Assembly (NCBI GenBank): GCA_014898415.1
Contig: RCTD01000031.1
Location: 310,001-374,000 of the forward strand
Reading direction: 5' to 3'
DNA from: Stromatinia cepivora
Taxonomy: Eukaryota; Ascomycota; Leotiomycetes; Helotiales; Sclerotiniaceae
DNA length: 64,000 bases
Position numbers and translations under genes: made by a program. The notes below the pieces were generated by a model, which saw nothing but the letters and a program-made list of their open reading frames with translations, did not search any database and was not told the origin of the DNA. Shown in pieces: positions 47,948 to 59,418 of this stretch. Position 1 is the first letter of the stretch. Every line of letters begins with the position of its first letter.

Positions 47948-50435
47948 CAAAGATTAGGGCATTGCTGTGAAACTTATTCCTCTACCGAACTCGTAACTTA
48001 TTGTTTATCCAAAAATGCATATGATAATCCCGACACCTAACTGATACCTTTGAGCACTTCCTATTAGAATCCAAGACCAGTCATCCTTCACAGGAGCTTT
48101 GTGGCAATCACTTCCTGTTGAAGTAGGTTATGGACTCTAATTATCACAGCATCCCAAGACTCATATATCACCAACTTGTCAATCCAAACTAGCTTATCGC
48201 TTATCCTCCATACGCCTATATCGGATCACGAGGGACAGAGATGAGCTTGGTAAGAGCCTAAGTCGCAAAGCAAAAGTTGGATATAAAAACAATGAAATCA
48301 CTAAGACATCTCGACACAACCATCTGGAAGGTTCTAGAACGGCCCAGGCGGAAGAAAAAGAGATTGTAGTGAAAGAATAGAAGTACTAGGTGGACATAGA
48401 GAGAACTTACTTCAGCTTTCTAATAAGGGCCATTCAAGGTTTCCGCGCGTACGTATTTTTCGAGTATTTGTTAGAAAATCCAAAAATGTTCCGTTGTCGG
48501 TTTCACGTCTCGCTGTCACTCCTAACGCCTGGATCTCGACGCTGGAAACAAGTCATTAAAAGCAAGTTAACTGCTAACTTCTGGTCATTTTTCCTTTTAG
48601 ATGGCCGACTTGCAGGTATTTCCTGCCAGATTCATCACTCTATGTACAATCTTGAGAACAACAACCAAGCGATGTGATCAGGATGAAGAATAACTTTTGA
48701 TATAATGTTACATATATACCTGAGGGACTAATAACCTAGCTCGGTGTGTCTGGTAAATACTCCACTGGTGTGTTTAATCAAGCCACAATAGCCAAATCTC
48801 CGCATGCTGGCACGCAACCAAAGAACGAATATAAAAACGTCTCAAATGCGATGCTCAACCCGCATAGCGCAATCACCTCCACAGGAATTTCCTAGGCTCT
48901 GGCTACCAGCATTTTGATCTGGTCTCAATTGGGGGTTACTTCCAAAAGGATGATCCTTTGTCCATGATCTTCTCGAAGAAAAAGATTAATTCTACTATGC
49001 TTCCTGTTGTTTACTGCCGTTATCACATGTATCACTGTCACTCATTTTTCATACTTTGGGAAACTGATAACATGAACTTTGAGGGATTTCCATCGAAAAG
49101 TTAGGTATTTGTTAGTAGTTTGTGTCACTGGGAGCTCAACCTCTGCTAGCTAGGTTGATTGTGAGAGAAACTCAAAGTTCAGATGACCCAGGCTAACAAC
49201 TACTGTGGTGCCAAATCTCTGTTGATATGGTTGAATCAAACGTCCTTATCATTGCACAGAGAAAAGTTGTTTAAGACGGATGAATTTAATACCTGGAAAT
49301 TTCTATAAAATTCTCCTGATGAGATTATGCAGTGAGCTACACCTTTGATATAACTTGCAGTACCCCGCTTGAATCTTCCTATTTAATTCCTGCTAGTACG
49401 AAGTGGAGATACCAAGGCAATTGTCCAGTCTATTGATATTTCATACAGATTTCTCCCACATCACAGAAATCGAATAAGAGTAAGAGCATACTGAGAGATC
49501 ATTGATTCTATGCACATGCTAGAGTATCTCTCCGAATTCTATTTACTAAGTAAGGGATCCCGAGCGAAGAGAGGATATTTCATTGTTTGTTGTCATATGA
49601 TCTGAAAATTCTTGCCAATCACTGATGTTTTTGTCAGGTACATCGAGATAGATATGAAGGCTATTGCTAAGACGTTTCCTCTCTCGAAATAATGCTTGAC
49701 GTCTGAGATCTCGAACTAGTATAAATGCTGATATCTTTCTATCTAGGATATCTTACCATCTGCCTGGCAATAATAGAGATATGTTATATCTTATTGTTTA
49801 AATAAACAACCAAGTAAAAATACAATACCACTTATTGCACTTTCGACTTGGTAGTATTTTCATGATCAAGACCAGGAATGCGAACGCAATTATATTCAAA
49901 ATAAGGGGCATATTTGAAGATAGCAGAGTAATCGGGGTATATAAGAGGCCATTGACTACAGAGATAGAAAACATCAAACAGGAAAATAAAGAGATATCGA
50001 TACGTTTAAGGGATCTGAAGAAGCCAATGTAGTAAAATAGCTCTGCGCATGGCGAAACGTCAGCGAGAGTTGTGATAATTAGAAGCAGCACCGGTTTTTT
50101 CTGACTACTAGTCACGGGCTTATATCGCCATCCTCAAATCTCAGATGGCTTCATTGTCAATCCTGACAATTACTTGCCATCAAAACAGCATAATTAGAAT
50201 CTTCTCTGGACATAGAAGTTCCGCCAAATGCAGCGGCACATCTAGTGGAATGATAGACTTAGAAGTATGCTCACACCGCGTGTTTGTTGTGCCAAAAGAA
50301 GAAACTCTTTTCTCTTGCTTATAAGAATAATTGGATCTGGCTCCTTAAATTTCGGAATATGAGTTTTTTTGAAGCTTATGTGGGGGTAGTTGAGCGGGCT
50401 GGAGGGTGGGTTCTCACTGGTCAATAAGAGGAAGA
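47948..50435. other. Second part of the gene-poor stretch
   Basis: No convincing gene. A short + strand stretch near 49,880-50,030 (IENIKQENKEISIRLRDLKKPM) has coding-like composition but no start context, length or partner. Confidence 0.45.
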
Positions 50436-50769
50436 TGCTAGGAACATTTAAAAAAGATCTTTAAGCCATCAAATCGAAAAATAGTTCCTCTCTTTGGTCG
50501 TATCGACGCGCATGCGCATAGCAAAAAAAATAGAATAGAAGTTTTTGATCGCACTTTGACCTCTGCTATATTCATTGATAAGGGATTGTTCGTGATACAC
50601 ACACGAAGATTCTCAAATATTGACAAAAAGGTGCTATCGGCCAATCCAACCTTCATCAACGCTGTAACATTGCCAAACTCCAAAATCGTCCTTGCCAGTA
50701 TCAATGCCATAAACCAGGTTACCAAAATTTTGTCTATGCCGATGCTCTTATCCTTAGTTTTTGCAACGT

Positions 50770-52743
50770 TCAACCCAGTACATCTCTGAGATAGTTATAA
50801 TCTATTTCACTCTTAGAGGGAGAGCTGGGCCGGCGATTTTGATTCCAAGATTCCACGTCATTGTCCGACTGAACTGTTGAAAAGTATGAACCTTCAGGTG
50901 CAGGATACATCAATGCATGTAACGGTCTATTGTTCAAAATCAGTGGTATCAACAAGTCCCGATGGTGTAGCTTTAATCTATCCAAGCTTTGATTCCGCTG
51001 TGCATAAGAGAAATCCGATTCTTCATTTTCAGTGAGTAGGGTAAGATCTTGGCCCACCGGAATCGCCCAGCTGTGGAGTTTGAGAAGAACTCCTGGGATA
51101 TTCCCTTGTTCTGAGCGGTGGTTCGAAGAGCCATTAAACAGGTCTTCGGATGTGTCCATGGCAGAGTCGTCGAGGTTGTCCTCTCCTCTATCTTTGCCTC
51201 TAACATCCACTGCTCGTAATACAGCATGCGCTATAGTCCGGAGAGCTGTGACGTTGTAAGAGGATTTGGGCCCATCCCAAAGTATCTTTGCAATGAAATC
51301 TCCGGCTCGAACATCTGCATTGACCAGAAACTCTATCACATTCGGAGAAATATTTGTGTGTAGAGTTGGACGTACAAAGGCAACTCTTGTTGTTTTAAGG
51401 TTTATTGGCACAAGCTGTTGCAGATCTTTCTTGGTCCATTTCTCATCATTCCGCCGCCACGTATTAATGTGTTTGAGTAGGGCTAAAGGCGTGCACTCTT
51501 CAGCTTTGAGGTTCAAATTAAGGTTGAGTTCATCCTGCGGACCTACGTCGCACATTTCCATGATATCGAGCATGATATGAGGGTCGATTCCATTAAGCCA
51601 AGGACCGGCCAAATCTGAAGTCGAAGAAGGTAGCCAATCCGATGGTGACGAGGGAACCGATTTCAGATAATCATTCATTTCCACGTTCTTTTCATCGATT
51701 TCCAGCCATTCCCTGATTAAACCCAGGACCTGATGCTTTTGTCCATATTTTGTATCTTCGTACGCGCTGTACACCAATCTTACGATTGCGTGAAATAAAT
51801 GGAATGTAGGCTGTCCATAGTCAACCACTAAATTCTGCCGGATGGGGTCTTCTTTTGGGAGAAGGGAGAGAAGTGCGTATATTTTATCCCTGGAATCGGT
51901 AGCCTTTGCTGTCTTATATCTGAGAACCAAGTCTACGAACGTACCAGACATTGGTCTTGAGCGATGATTACAAAGTTGTAATATAGCAGAATTCATCTCG
52001 GTTTCCTGAAGTAGCATCCCCTGTGCTCGATTCCATTCGTAAAAACCACTTGAACCTTCGGCATTATCTGAAGCATCGAAAATACCAGAGTCAGCACTTT
52101 CTTCTGAATTCAACTTCCGCTCCAACAGTCTCTGCTCCATGTTCATCAATAGATCAAACTTTTCCCATGAGATCTTTTTCAGTCCGTAAAAGAGCGTAAT
52201 ACCACGTCCAAGAATAATTTCCTGTTTGATCCATACTCTATCAAAATATGGTATTTGATCAAAGCTTTCTCTAAGTCTCATCCTGGCAAGTTTGGCCTCT
52301 TCACCATCAGACATCACGTTGGGCTCCATCATACCGACGGTCTCACCAGTGCCAATACAACTTGCAACCCACAATGCAGATTCGTAAATTGATCCCATGA
52401 TGGCAACTTGGAAATTCTTCTCTTCATCGTTATCTTGATTGATGCACAATGAATCAATCCACAGATGATCAGTAAAACCATGATGTCTAATCTGCCAAAG
52501 AGAATACCAGCAATTAAGACGTACTCGCATCTTTTTTCCATTCACAATTATTGGGAGGAGCGGAACTGTATCCCCCCAAGTATATGAGATGGCAATGTAA
52601 GATGGGCGCACATCATCGTGAAATTCGTGTACCGCCAAGCTGAAGCAGTAGTCATCACAATCAGATGATGATTGCTCGAGCCGAAGCAGTCTAATTTGCT
52701 TGTCGGGCCGGAGTAGTGGTATATCTGCGTACATAGACGACAT
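50770..52743 (-). CDS. HET-domain protein (heterokaryon incompatibility type)
   Basis: 657 codons without an intron. The HET domain fills the first 180 or so residues with its conserved blocks: YIAISYTWGD at residues 49-58, LWIDSLCINQDNDEEKNFQ at 94-112 followed by MGSIYESALWV at 116-126, and FDRVWIKQEIILGR at 167-180. The DSRDKIYALLSLLP block common in this family is at 283-296. The rest is a variable C-terminal part with no repeats, no NACHT and no WD40 motifs. HET domains trigger cell death when genetically different hyphae fuse. I chose the ATG at 52,743; a second in-frame ATG lies three codons on. Neighbours are gene relics, so there is no operon-like context. It is the best supported intact gene of the window. 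Confidence 0.93.
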   Translation of the reverse strand: MSSMYADIPLLRPDKQIRLLRLEQSSSDCDDYCFSLAVHEFHDDVRPSYIAISYTWGDTVPLLPIIVNGKKMRVRLNCWYSLWQIRHHGFTDHLWIDSLCINQDNDEEKNFQVAIMGSIYESALWVASCIGTGETVGMMEPNVMSDGEEAKLARMRLRESFDQIPYFDRVWIKQEIILGRGITLFYGLKKISWEKFDLLMNMEQRLLERKLNSEESADSGIFDASDNAEGSSGFYEWNRAQGMLLQETEMNSAILQLCNHRSRPMSGTFVDLVLRYKTAKATDSRDKIYALLSLLPKEDPIRQNLVVDYGQPTFHLFHAIVRLVYSAYEDTKYGQKHQVLGLIREWLEIDEKNVEMNDYLKSVPSSPSDWLPSSTSDLAGPWLNGIDPHIMLDIMEMCDVGPQDELNLNLNLKAEECTPLALLKHINTWRRNDEKWTKKDLQQLVPINLKTTRVAFVRPTLHTNISPNVIEFLVNADVRAGDFIAKILWDGPKSSYNVTALRTIAHAVLRAVDVRGKDRGEDNLDDSAMDTSEDLFNGSSNHRSEQGNIPGVLLKLHSWAIPVGQDLTLLTENEESDFSYAQRNQSLDRLKLHHRDLLIPLILNNRPLHALMYPAPEGSYFSTVQSDNDVESWNQNRRPSSPSKSEIDYNYLRDVLG

Positions 52744-53165
52744 GGCGAATGATGGAGGAATATGGCAAAAGAGTGAAAGACATCGATCCTATGCAAAGCT
52801 ACTGCATCTCTGTGGCACGCCTCTCAGCCACTTTGATTATGGGTCTCCTCAGTTTTGCCGGTGTATCTCAAGATCCCCGAATATATTTTTCAATTATATC
52901 GTATTATGAAGGGATCTGATATACCGTCGTTCATGGTATAAGTTTTGTTTTTTGAGCTTTCCCTGGAAATGCACCACCTTATATTCAATACCATTGGAGA
53001 AACCGGGGCTGTCAAAGTGACAGGTGCGGGGTCATGGAAAAGCAGCTCCGCGTGGGGTACGGCTAGGATTTATCGTGGGCGGTGACATGCTGACTGGCTT
53101 GATTGACATCTGAATATCTGTCTACCTTGGATTGTTAGAGAAGTATAGAAGTCGGGAACATAGCT
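52744..53165. other. Intergenic stretch upstream of the HET gene
   Basis: No frame of interest. It would hold the HET promoter (reading to the left); I cannot point to a clear TATA box. Confidence 0.4.
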
Positions 53166-53169
53166 TGTC

Positions 53170-53888
53170 CTTCAGCGCCGAAATTTACGCGAGGCCTGCC
53201 AAACGCGTCGCGTCCTCTTCTTCAGTAACACATCAAGAGGCGACAAAATGAACATTGACAGTCGAAGACAATTTAACAGCGTACATTCGGTTTACTAATT
53301 CTGCGGATAGACGAGGACCTACCTGCCTGCCATCCATTTCCGGGCTCGAACCATGATAGTTATAGGATATTCTCGAACAAAGATTTCACAAGCTTGAGAT
53401 GAAAGCTAGGAGCTTCCTGCAAGCTTTCTAAGCTAGTTTTACCCTTGGGCCGTCGGTCACAAACTTATTGCCATAAATCGAATTAATCTAAATATCTGCA
53501 ACCGGTTCTGGCTAGAAGCAATCGTTCCTATAACGCTGTAGACGATAGGCTAGGCGGGAGAGTTATTCTCGACATATCGCGGCGCCGAAAAACGCCTAAA
53601 AAACCGATTTCATATCTCACACTGGACGATGACAATGAGAGAAGGACCGGATTTTATGGATGTTCGCTGCGAATTCCACTATGTTCACAATGAGGAGCAA
53701 GATGTCGACTGGACGAATCGACTGCGGAAATGGGCTGAAAGGGAGCAAAGCACATCGATCTATACATAGCAGATAATAGAGCACATGGCGGATTGGACTT
53801 CGAGAAAATACAGAAGAAGCAGCTTTCCATTCGCGGCACAGGCATCTAGTGATGGGAGGGAAATTCTTCCGGCCCTATTTAGGGAGTG
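53170..53888 (+). pseudogene. Decayed unidentified gene
   Basis: Two coding-like segments on the + strand. The first (about 53,177-53,360) reads SAEIYARPAKRVASSSSVTH, then a TGA, then TLTVEDNLTAYIRFTNSADR. The second (about 53,570-53,888) reads RGAEKRLKNRFHISHW, GPDFMDVRCEFHYVHNEEQD, WTNRLRKWAEREQ, a single TAG, then QIIEHMADWTSRKYRRS and a final TGA after ILPALFRE. The composition (Arg, Glu, Trp, Asp) is that of a real globular protein. The family is unknown to me. The single stops are each one transition away from a sense codon (CAG; CGA or TGG), so this is a recently broken gene or one with mis-seen introns. Confidence 0.5.
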
Positions 53889-54470
53889 AGGGCTGCCTTC
53901 CCAAAACCTGTACTGAGATTTGTCATCCCATTAAATCGAAGCTCATGATTCGTACTCTGGTCTTTATTTGGTGAGACATTTATTTTGTATCGTTCAAGTT
54001 TATCCGTAAAAATCGGAGATATGTAACGTTTGGTTTGAGCAGATCTTGAGGAAGGAAGTGCTTAGTGGTGCCTAAATGATGCTTTCGATATGGAGGGGCG
54101 GGGTGCATCAGAAAGTTGGCTTGAACTGAGGCACCTGAAACATATTCACGTACAAAAATCATATGATACATCTGAGATGAAGATAATAGTTGTTTTTTAC
54201 TATTTTCAAGCAAATGAACGCAAAGCAGATACAATAATGACTGCAATGAATGTTGAACTCCAAGAATATCCATCGTCCAAGATGTTTCTCGCTGCGCACG
54301 CAGGCGGCCGTGTCCTGCAATGTCCTCCAAAAACTCCTTGCTAATACCAAATCAAAACCTGGATATCATCCCGCCGTAACCGTAACCGTAACCATACTAT
54401 CGTTTCATTCCGTCCCAAAATATCTTATTTCATTCACCTTTGAAAATCGCACCTTTTTATAACCCGCTTC

Positions 54471-55268
54471 TCATTGTGTCCAGAATTCTTCTCTCTGTGG
54501 TCGGTTCGACCCTCCGTATGCATAACTCCTTCTTTCTCTTTCATTCAAATCCTCGTTCTCCAGTCTCGATCCAGTAACATTTTCCGTCCTCGTAGGTCTG
54601 TATGATGTGGGTACTGCTTTGATGAATCCTTCGGGCTTTTCGTAACTTTTGTTATTTTGATCATAATAGTTGACGTAAACTAATTGTTCATTGCTCCATC
54701 TTTCCGTCCAGGAATTCTGCATATGTTCAACTAGAAGGTTGAAATCACCTTTGGAAACAACTTGTTGATCTGATCTGATTTGTGGTTCTTGTTTTGGCGA
54801 TAGGGTGTGAGATGGAACGGGAGTCGATGCAGGTGGTGTGATGATTAGACGTTGTGAAAGGCTGATTATGATGTTGGAAGCGTCTTCTTCAATGAGTTTC
54901 CAGTGCTGAAGGAGAGCACCGAAGCCGGGAATTTGTCTAGAGCCGGCGGTTTGTGTGGTCTTGTTGGCGATCTCGTATAGTTTTCTTTTTATATCAGATG
55001 ATACTGCCCGAAGACATTTGTTCATTGGTTGAACGGATGCTTCATCACCTACAGCCATGCGGTGCCCGAAGCATCGCTGTAGAGTATCATATTGAATTGA
55101 AAGGTTGGTATGTGAGTGGAGGAGGGAGTCTTCAAGCTTATCGAAATTCTCGTGCTTCGAACCTAGTCGACGGGTTTCTCTGATCTGATTACAAAATGCG
55201 ATACAGTCTGACAGCTCATTGAGAAGAGCATCAACTTGTTTTCGGAAGGCGATTCCAGTTGGAGACAT
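54471..55268 (-). CDS. Unknown fungal protein, helical N-terminus and disordered C-terminus
   Basis: 265 codons, one exon, with a good start context (CAAACATGTCT on the - strand). Residues about 5-135 look like a bundle of amphipathic helices (VDALLNELSDCIAFCNQI, then KLEDSLLHSHTNL and IKRKLYEIANK). Residues about 145-265 are low in hydrophobics and rich in Pro, Ser, Asn, Arg (TPPASTPVPSHTLSPK, then NERERRSYAYGGSNRPQREE). No signal peptide, membrane segment or catalytic motif. The helical part is reminiscent of the small N-terminal domains of fungal STAND-type proteins, but this is only an impression. It is the second intact gene next to the HET gene, about 1.7 kb away. Confidence 0.65.
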   Translation of the reverse strand: MSPTGIAFRKQVDALLNELSDCIAFCNQIRETRRLGSKHENFDKLEDSLLHSHTNLSIQYDTLQRCFGHRMAVGDEASVQPMNKCLRAVSSDIKRKLYEIANKTTQTAGSRQIPGFGALLQHWKLIEEDASNIIISLSQRLIITPPASTPVPSHTLSPKQEPQIRSDQQVVSKGDFNLLVEHMQNSWTERWSNEQLVYVNYYDQNNKSYEKPEGFIKAVPTSYRPTRTENVTGSRLENEDLNERERRSYAYGGSNRPQREEFWTQ

Positions 55269-57060
55269 GTTTGCGGTAGTGGGGGGTGGTTGACTAGTGG
55301 TAGTAGTGATAGATAGTACTAAAACAAATTCTGTGTCTGAATAGACGAGCTAATATGCAGCCCTACTGTGGTGAAAGTCGAATGAAACAATCTTTGTATA
55401 GTTTGAGTTGTTTGAAGAAAGGAAAAGAAAGTAATCGATCAATGAGTGGGATCCACCTTGGTTTTAAATTCACGTTGGTTAACGCAATTCAAAACTCGGA
55501 GGCCTTTCACATATCAGTCAACAAGGGAAATGTGAGTCCAAGCCTCAGCCACAACCATGACAACATTCGCATCGTTAAAAACTCAGGGGATGTAATTGCG
55601 GGTATTCCCAAGTGATTTTCCACATTGATTCAAATCCTATCCAATAGAAATGGACCAATAAGGCTGGAAGCAATTAGAATGATGATTGCCTAGAACCTAA
55701 AGGACAGATTATGCTGTGTGTTGTGACTGGTGCGTCTACGTGATTCCATCTCCCCGGAGTAAAACATGCATATAATGAGGGGAAATTGAGGCGTAGAGTC
55801 ATCGCGAAAACTAAACACCTAAGCTTCCGCAAACTTGCATTAGTTGGTTGATCGATGCCAAAAAATGCAAGCACGGCACGCCGCGCAAAGCCAACATTCG
55901 GCGCAAGGCAGAATTTGCGAATCACAAGTGCAAGCCTTCGAAGTCTTGGAAGTATGGGGGTGAGCAGTGTGGAGGGCTGTGCCTTATTGGACGAGCCACA
56001 ATCCTTCCGAAAGAAAAAAAATCATGTGATGTAAGAACTACGCCCCGATTTGAGGCTCAATGCCTTGAGCAATGAGCTGAAGAGAAACACATTCAAATCT
56101 CCTGGTACACCATTGAGCCTCAACATGTATCCCGAGTCTATCTCTCTATGTTATGCGTATGTCATGCGTTTGAATTGTTTGGACATGTGGTGGCTTCTGC
56201 TTATGTGGAAGTGCTCGTCTCGATGAAGGGGCTTGAATCTGACTTGGGTACAGTAATGGACTTAGGCCTATCTCCGCGTTTCTACATCCGCTGTCGGAGA
56301 AACGTACGAAGCCAAGGCTGCGGGCAGGTTACACCACGTGACAAGGGTCTCCGGACACGAACTTATCTGCTACGATGATGCGATTTGGGATCGTGTGTTT
56401 AGTATCTACTGTTTGATACGAGATAGGGCTCCCTTCATACTGTCAGCCCTACAGGAAATTTCACACCATCACGCAGCTTTGATCACGCGATCAAATGACT
56501 TTCGCGGTTTGACAAACCCACGCCCGTCTTCGAAATGTTTGCTTTGAAACCCATCATGGAGAAACTGTTGTCACTAGACTCGCCGGGCTGAAACAAATCG
56601 TCTTCGTCACCAAGTTGGAGAGCTAATACGGGCCGGCCCACAATAGCGATCTTGACTTGGCATAGTCATTGTCTGCAGACATAGATCACAGAACAGCGAT
56701 CTTCCTGGCACTACAAATATATTTGATATACTTCGAGAAAATTTCGAGGTATGCAGAGTCTTCAGAAACATACGTGTTCATTGCCCATAGGCGCTCTTGC
56801 AGCTAGTATAGACCGAGACGGTGGGAGACCGCAACATATTGTGAAGGCGACACCGTGATTAATTGTGAGGAAGAGGGGCATTTCATTCAGGTACACTACC
56901 CACAATTAAAAACTTTATTAGTTTGATAAACTATCCATAGTATCGTCATAAGCACATGCGAATTTGTTGGGCTTGTATTTTAAACCAAGATTGATGAACA
57001 GCTCTAAAGGTGTATCTTCTTCCAGAGCGTCATGTCTCTTGCTGTCTTCAAAAACATCCA
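55269..57060. other. Stretch without a convincing gene
   Basis: Short frames only. The first few hundred bases must contain the promoter of the 54,471-55,268 gene; nothing specific is visible. Confidence 0.4.
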
Positions 57061-57063
57061 AAA

Positions 57064-58369
57064 ATGGCGAGGTACAAGGGCACTTCCACGCTTTTCTTGC
57101 TATATTTTGTTCTCCTATTCTATTTATGGAAGGAAATGCCCAAATTTTTAACGATACAAGCTGGGATTGTCAAGGAGAAAGTGTTCGAACCATCACAAAG
57201 ACCATTCAGACCATCTCCTGCTGTGAGAGCTCGACCACCAGGACCAATTCATAAACAGCTTTTGAACGTCGAGAGCCCTCATTATTCACGTCAAATCGTC
57301 GGTACCTTCCAGTACAAAACTCTTCTAGATATACCACCTTGGAATAAACCTCCAAAGGAACATATTGTCGAGAAAACTCCTCTTCATAGGTTTCACTCGA
57401 AACTGGCTTTTACTACAGCAATGCGTCCTATCATATATTACCGCAGGATGGCCTGCAGAGAATAACACTGGTACAATGAAATCTAACTTTGCCCCCAAGT
57501 CAAAGATCACACTCCAGAACCCTTCGTATCTAAACGTTGATCGACTCACAAACGCGTTTGGGGTCAACGTAAATTCCACGCCAACCCTCCTCACTTTTAC
57601 CCAGCTTCAGAACTTTTATATCTATACCGCGCTTGAAAATGGCTGGGAGAATTATTTCTGGAGTCACATGGATGTGGTCGTATTCTCCGACGAAGACCGC
57701 TCAATCAGCAACGCGAGCCCGCGACTTCTCACAAGTCTTTCTACATGCGGGCGGTTGAGGAACTGCGAAAGACCTCAGATCCGAGTTATGCGAAAGGATA
57801 TGATGGGTGGGGTATCCGCTTCTTCGAGTATGACTGGCTCGCGTTAAATAATGCGCAAAGCTTCGTGAAGATAGGAGGATGGGATTCGATGATCAGCTAT
57901 TACACGTCCGATTGCGATATGTACCAGAGGCTTCAAATGTCGGGCGTTATGGTAGATACAGCCGAGGCGGGCTGGATTATCGACGTGGGGAGAACGATTG
58001 ATTTGAATCTGTTCTTCCGTCGAAAATACAACCCAGATATGCCTCCGAAAACAGCAAGCTGAAATGAACAAATTGGCAGAGGATAAGATGGGAGGAGAAG
58101 GCTTCCAACGTTCGATAAGCATAGTACGGGATGAAGTAGAGCTGAAAAACGGTGATCTAAAAGAAAGAAATAATTGGCAACAGAGGCAACTAGATGACAA
58201 AGGAGAACCATTTCATCGCGACCCGCGAGGCTTCGAACAAGCACTGGAGATATTGATTAGAAGTGGAGAAGAGATATATGCAGAGAAATTGGGCCACACA
58301 GGTTGTGATCTCAGAGAATCTGGATTACAATTAGAGGATGCTTGGATGGTCGAACACGATTGGGAGTAG
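57064..58369 (+). pseudogene. Glycosyltransferase-like type II membrane protein, broken by three frameshifts
   Basis: From the ATG at 57,064 the protein starts MARYKGTSTLFLLYFVLLFYLW, a short cytosolic tail and one membrane segment (residues about 8-22), the layout of a Golgi glycosyltransferase. The frame must shift near 57,385 (two bases missing or one extra at TCCTCTTC) to give FIGFTRNWLLLQQCVLSYI, GWPAEN and FWSHMDVVVFSDED, the last a GT-A-type DxD block. It must shift again near 57,730 to KSFYMRAVEELRK and WGIRFFEYDWLALN, with GGWD and YTSDCDMYQRLQMSG, and a third time at about 58,047, where an extra A in AAAA ends the frame at TGA. It then runs on as QQAEMNKLAED to 58,369. Six residues also seem to be missing after GWPAE compared with what I expect for the family. 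Three breaks in 1.3 kb argue for a pseudogene, though assembly errors at short runs are possible. Confidence 0.75.
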
Positions 58370-58745
58370 GGGCTTCTAGTGAGAATTATTCGTGTCGATC
58401 TGAAACTTTCATTATACGCAATTCACTTCTTTTGTTACTGGCTTCATTACTTGGAAAATGGCATTCACCATAAATGTTCTGTGTTTCTTCTTTCTTCCAT
58501 CGTTTTACTTTTCGAAATTGTGTTTGTGATTGACAGACATCCTCAAAGCGCTAGTCCATATCTAGCACTTGAAAATCGCTTGCCCTTCTTCCTCTTACTT
58601 AACTCTTGAAGGAGCAACTTGCAAGGGCAGATCCGACAGCTGATGAGACTTTTTCAAACACATCAAATTGTACACCCGATAGTATCATGGACCAAAGCGG
58701 CCCTGCATAAATACTTTTAGTAACGGCGACGTTCTAAGAGCAACC
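58370..58745. other. Short intergenic stretch
   Basis: No coding character seen on either strand. Confidence 0.4.
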
Positions 58746-59418
58746 ATGTCCCCCATCTCCAAACCAATCCCTTCCAAACCTAATATCAGAAAATTAAAAT
58801 CGTTAGCCACCGTTGAAAACAAAGAAACCATGGAATCTCCAGGTCCCTTCCCGAGCTTTAATCCGAGCATTATTGACCCCTCGTCTCTCGATAGCTCACT
58901 CCGACCCTTATCCATCAACGACTCAAACAATTTTGGCTCAAACCTGAGCACTATTATTTCAAGTAATTTGCCACGTCGTGTGTTCTTCAATGATACCTAT
59001 CTCGATGCCCTTGTGAAGGGCTTTAAACGCGCCAACGACTTCACCTCCATTCGAGGGTTTTGCCAATGTTGATCCCGAGGATGTCGACACCGGTGATGAT
59101 GATTTCACGGACGGCAATTCTGTCGATGACTATTTTCTCGGTGATAATAACGGTTCTGATGACTCCTCATCTCCAGTTGCGTCTCCTGCAATCTCCCGGT
59201 GTTCAACTAAATCATCATCTAAAATTTCGACGCGGGGCTTAGTTGAAACCTCATGTGACAACCCCAAATACGATACCGAGTTCAAAACAATCCCTCTGGT
59301 ACTTGATGTGATTGGAAGTATTACATTTGTGCTAATTGAGGGCAGCAATATTGTCGGGCCCCTACACCTCATCCTCGGTGAAAGGTTCCGGGGGGACGAG
59401 TGCAATCCATCAGGATAA
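58746..59418 (+). pseudogene. Unknown acidic, Ser-rich protein, broken by one frameshift
   Basis: From the ATG at 58,746 the frame reads MSPISKPIPSKPNIRKLKS, a Pro/Ser-rich part (LDSSLRPLSINDSNNFGSNL) and RRVFFNDTYLDALVKGFKRA. It then meets a TGA at 59,070. A different frame takes over near 59,035 (SPPFEGFANVDPED, then TGDDDFTDGNSVDDYFLG) and stays open to a TAA at 59,416-59,418, ending LHLILGERFRGDECNPSG. The strongly acidic middle (many Asp) and unbroken length of the second part make it coding-like. The join needs one frameshift or a tiny intron I cannot see. No family recognised. Confidence 0.5.

Noticed and set aside
50438..50773. 111-codon - strand frame after the HET gene, overlapping its stop by four bases
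   Set aside because: No known motif, no independent start context, and the opposite strand is equally open; an alternative C-terminus of the HET gene by frameshift could not be supported.
53980..54330. 116-codon - strand frame downstream of the 54,471 gene
   Set aside because: Mixed, non-globular composition and several overlapping frames on both strands; it lies where the 3' UTR of the neighbouring gene is expected.
54378..54395. Three copies of CCGTAA as a telomere repeat
   Set aside because: Fungal telomeres are TTAGGG; three copies in a unique region are a chance microsatellite.
55355..56547. Four overlapping + strand frames of 69-86 codons
   Set aside because: No shared frame, no motif and unlikely composition; treated as chance.
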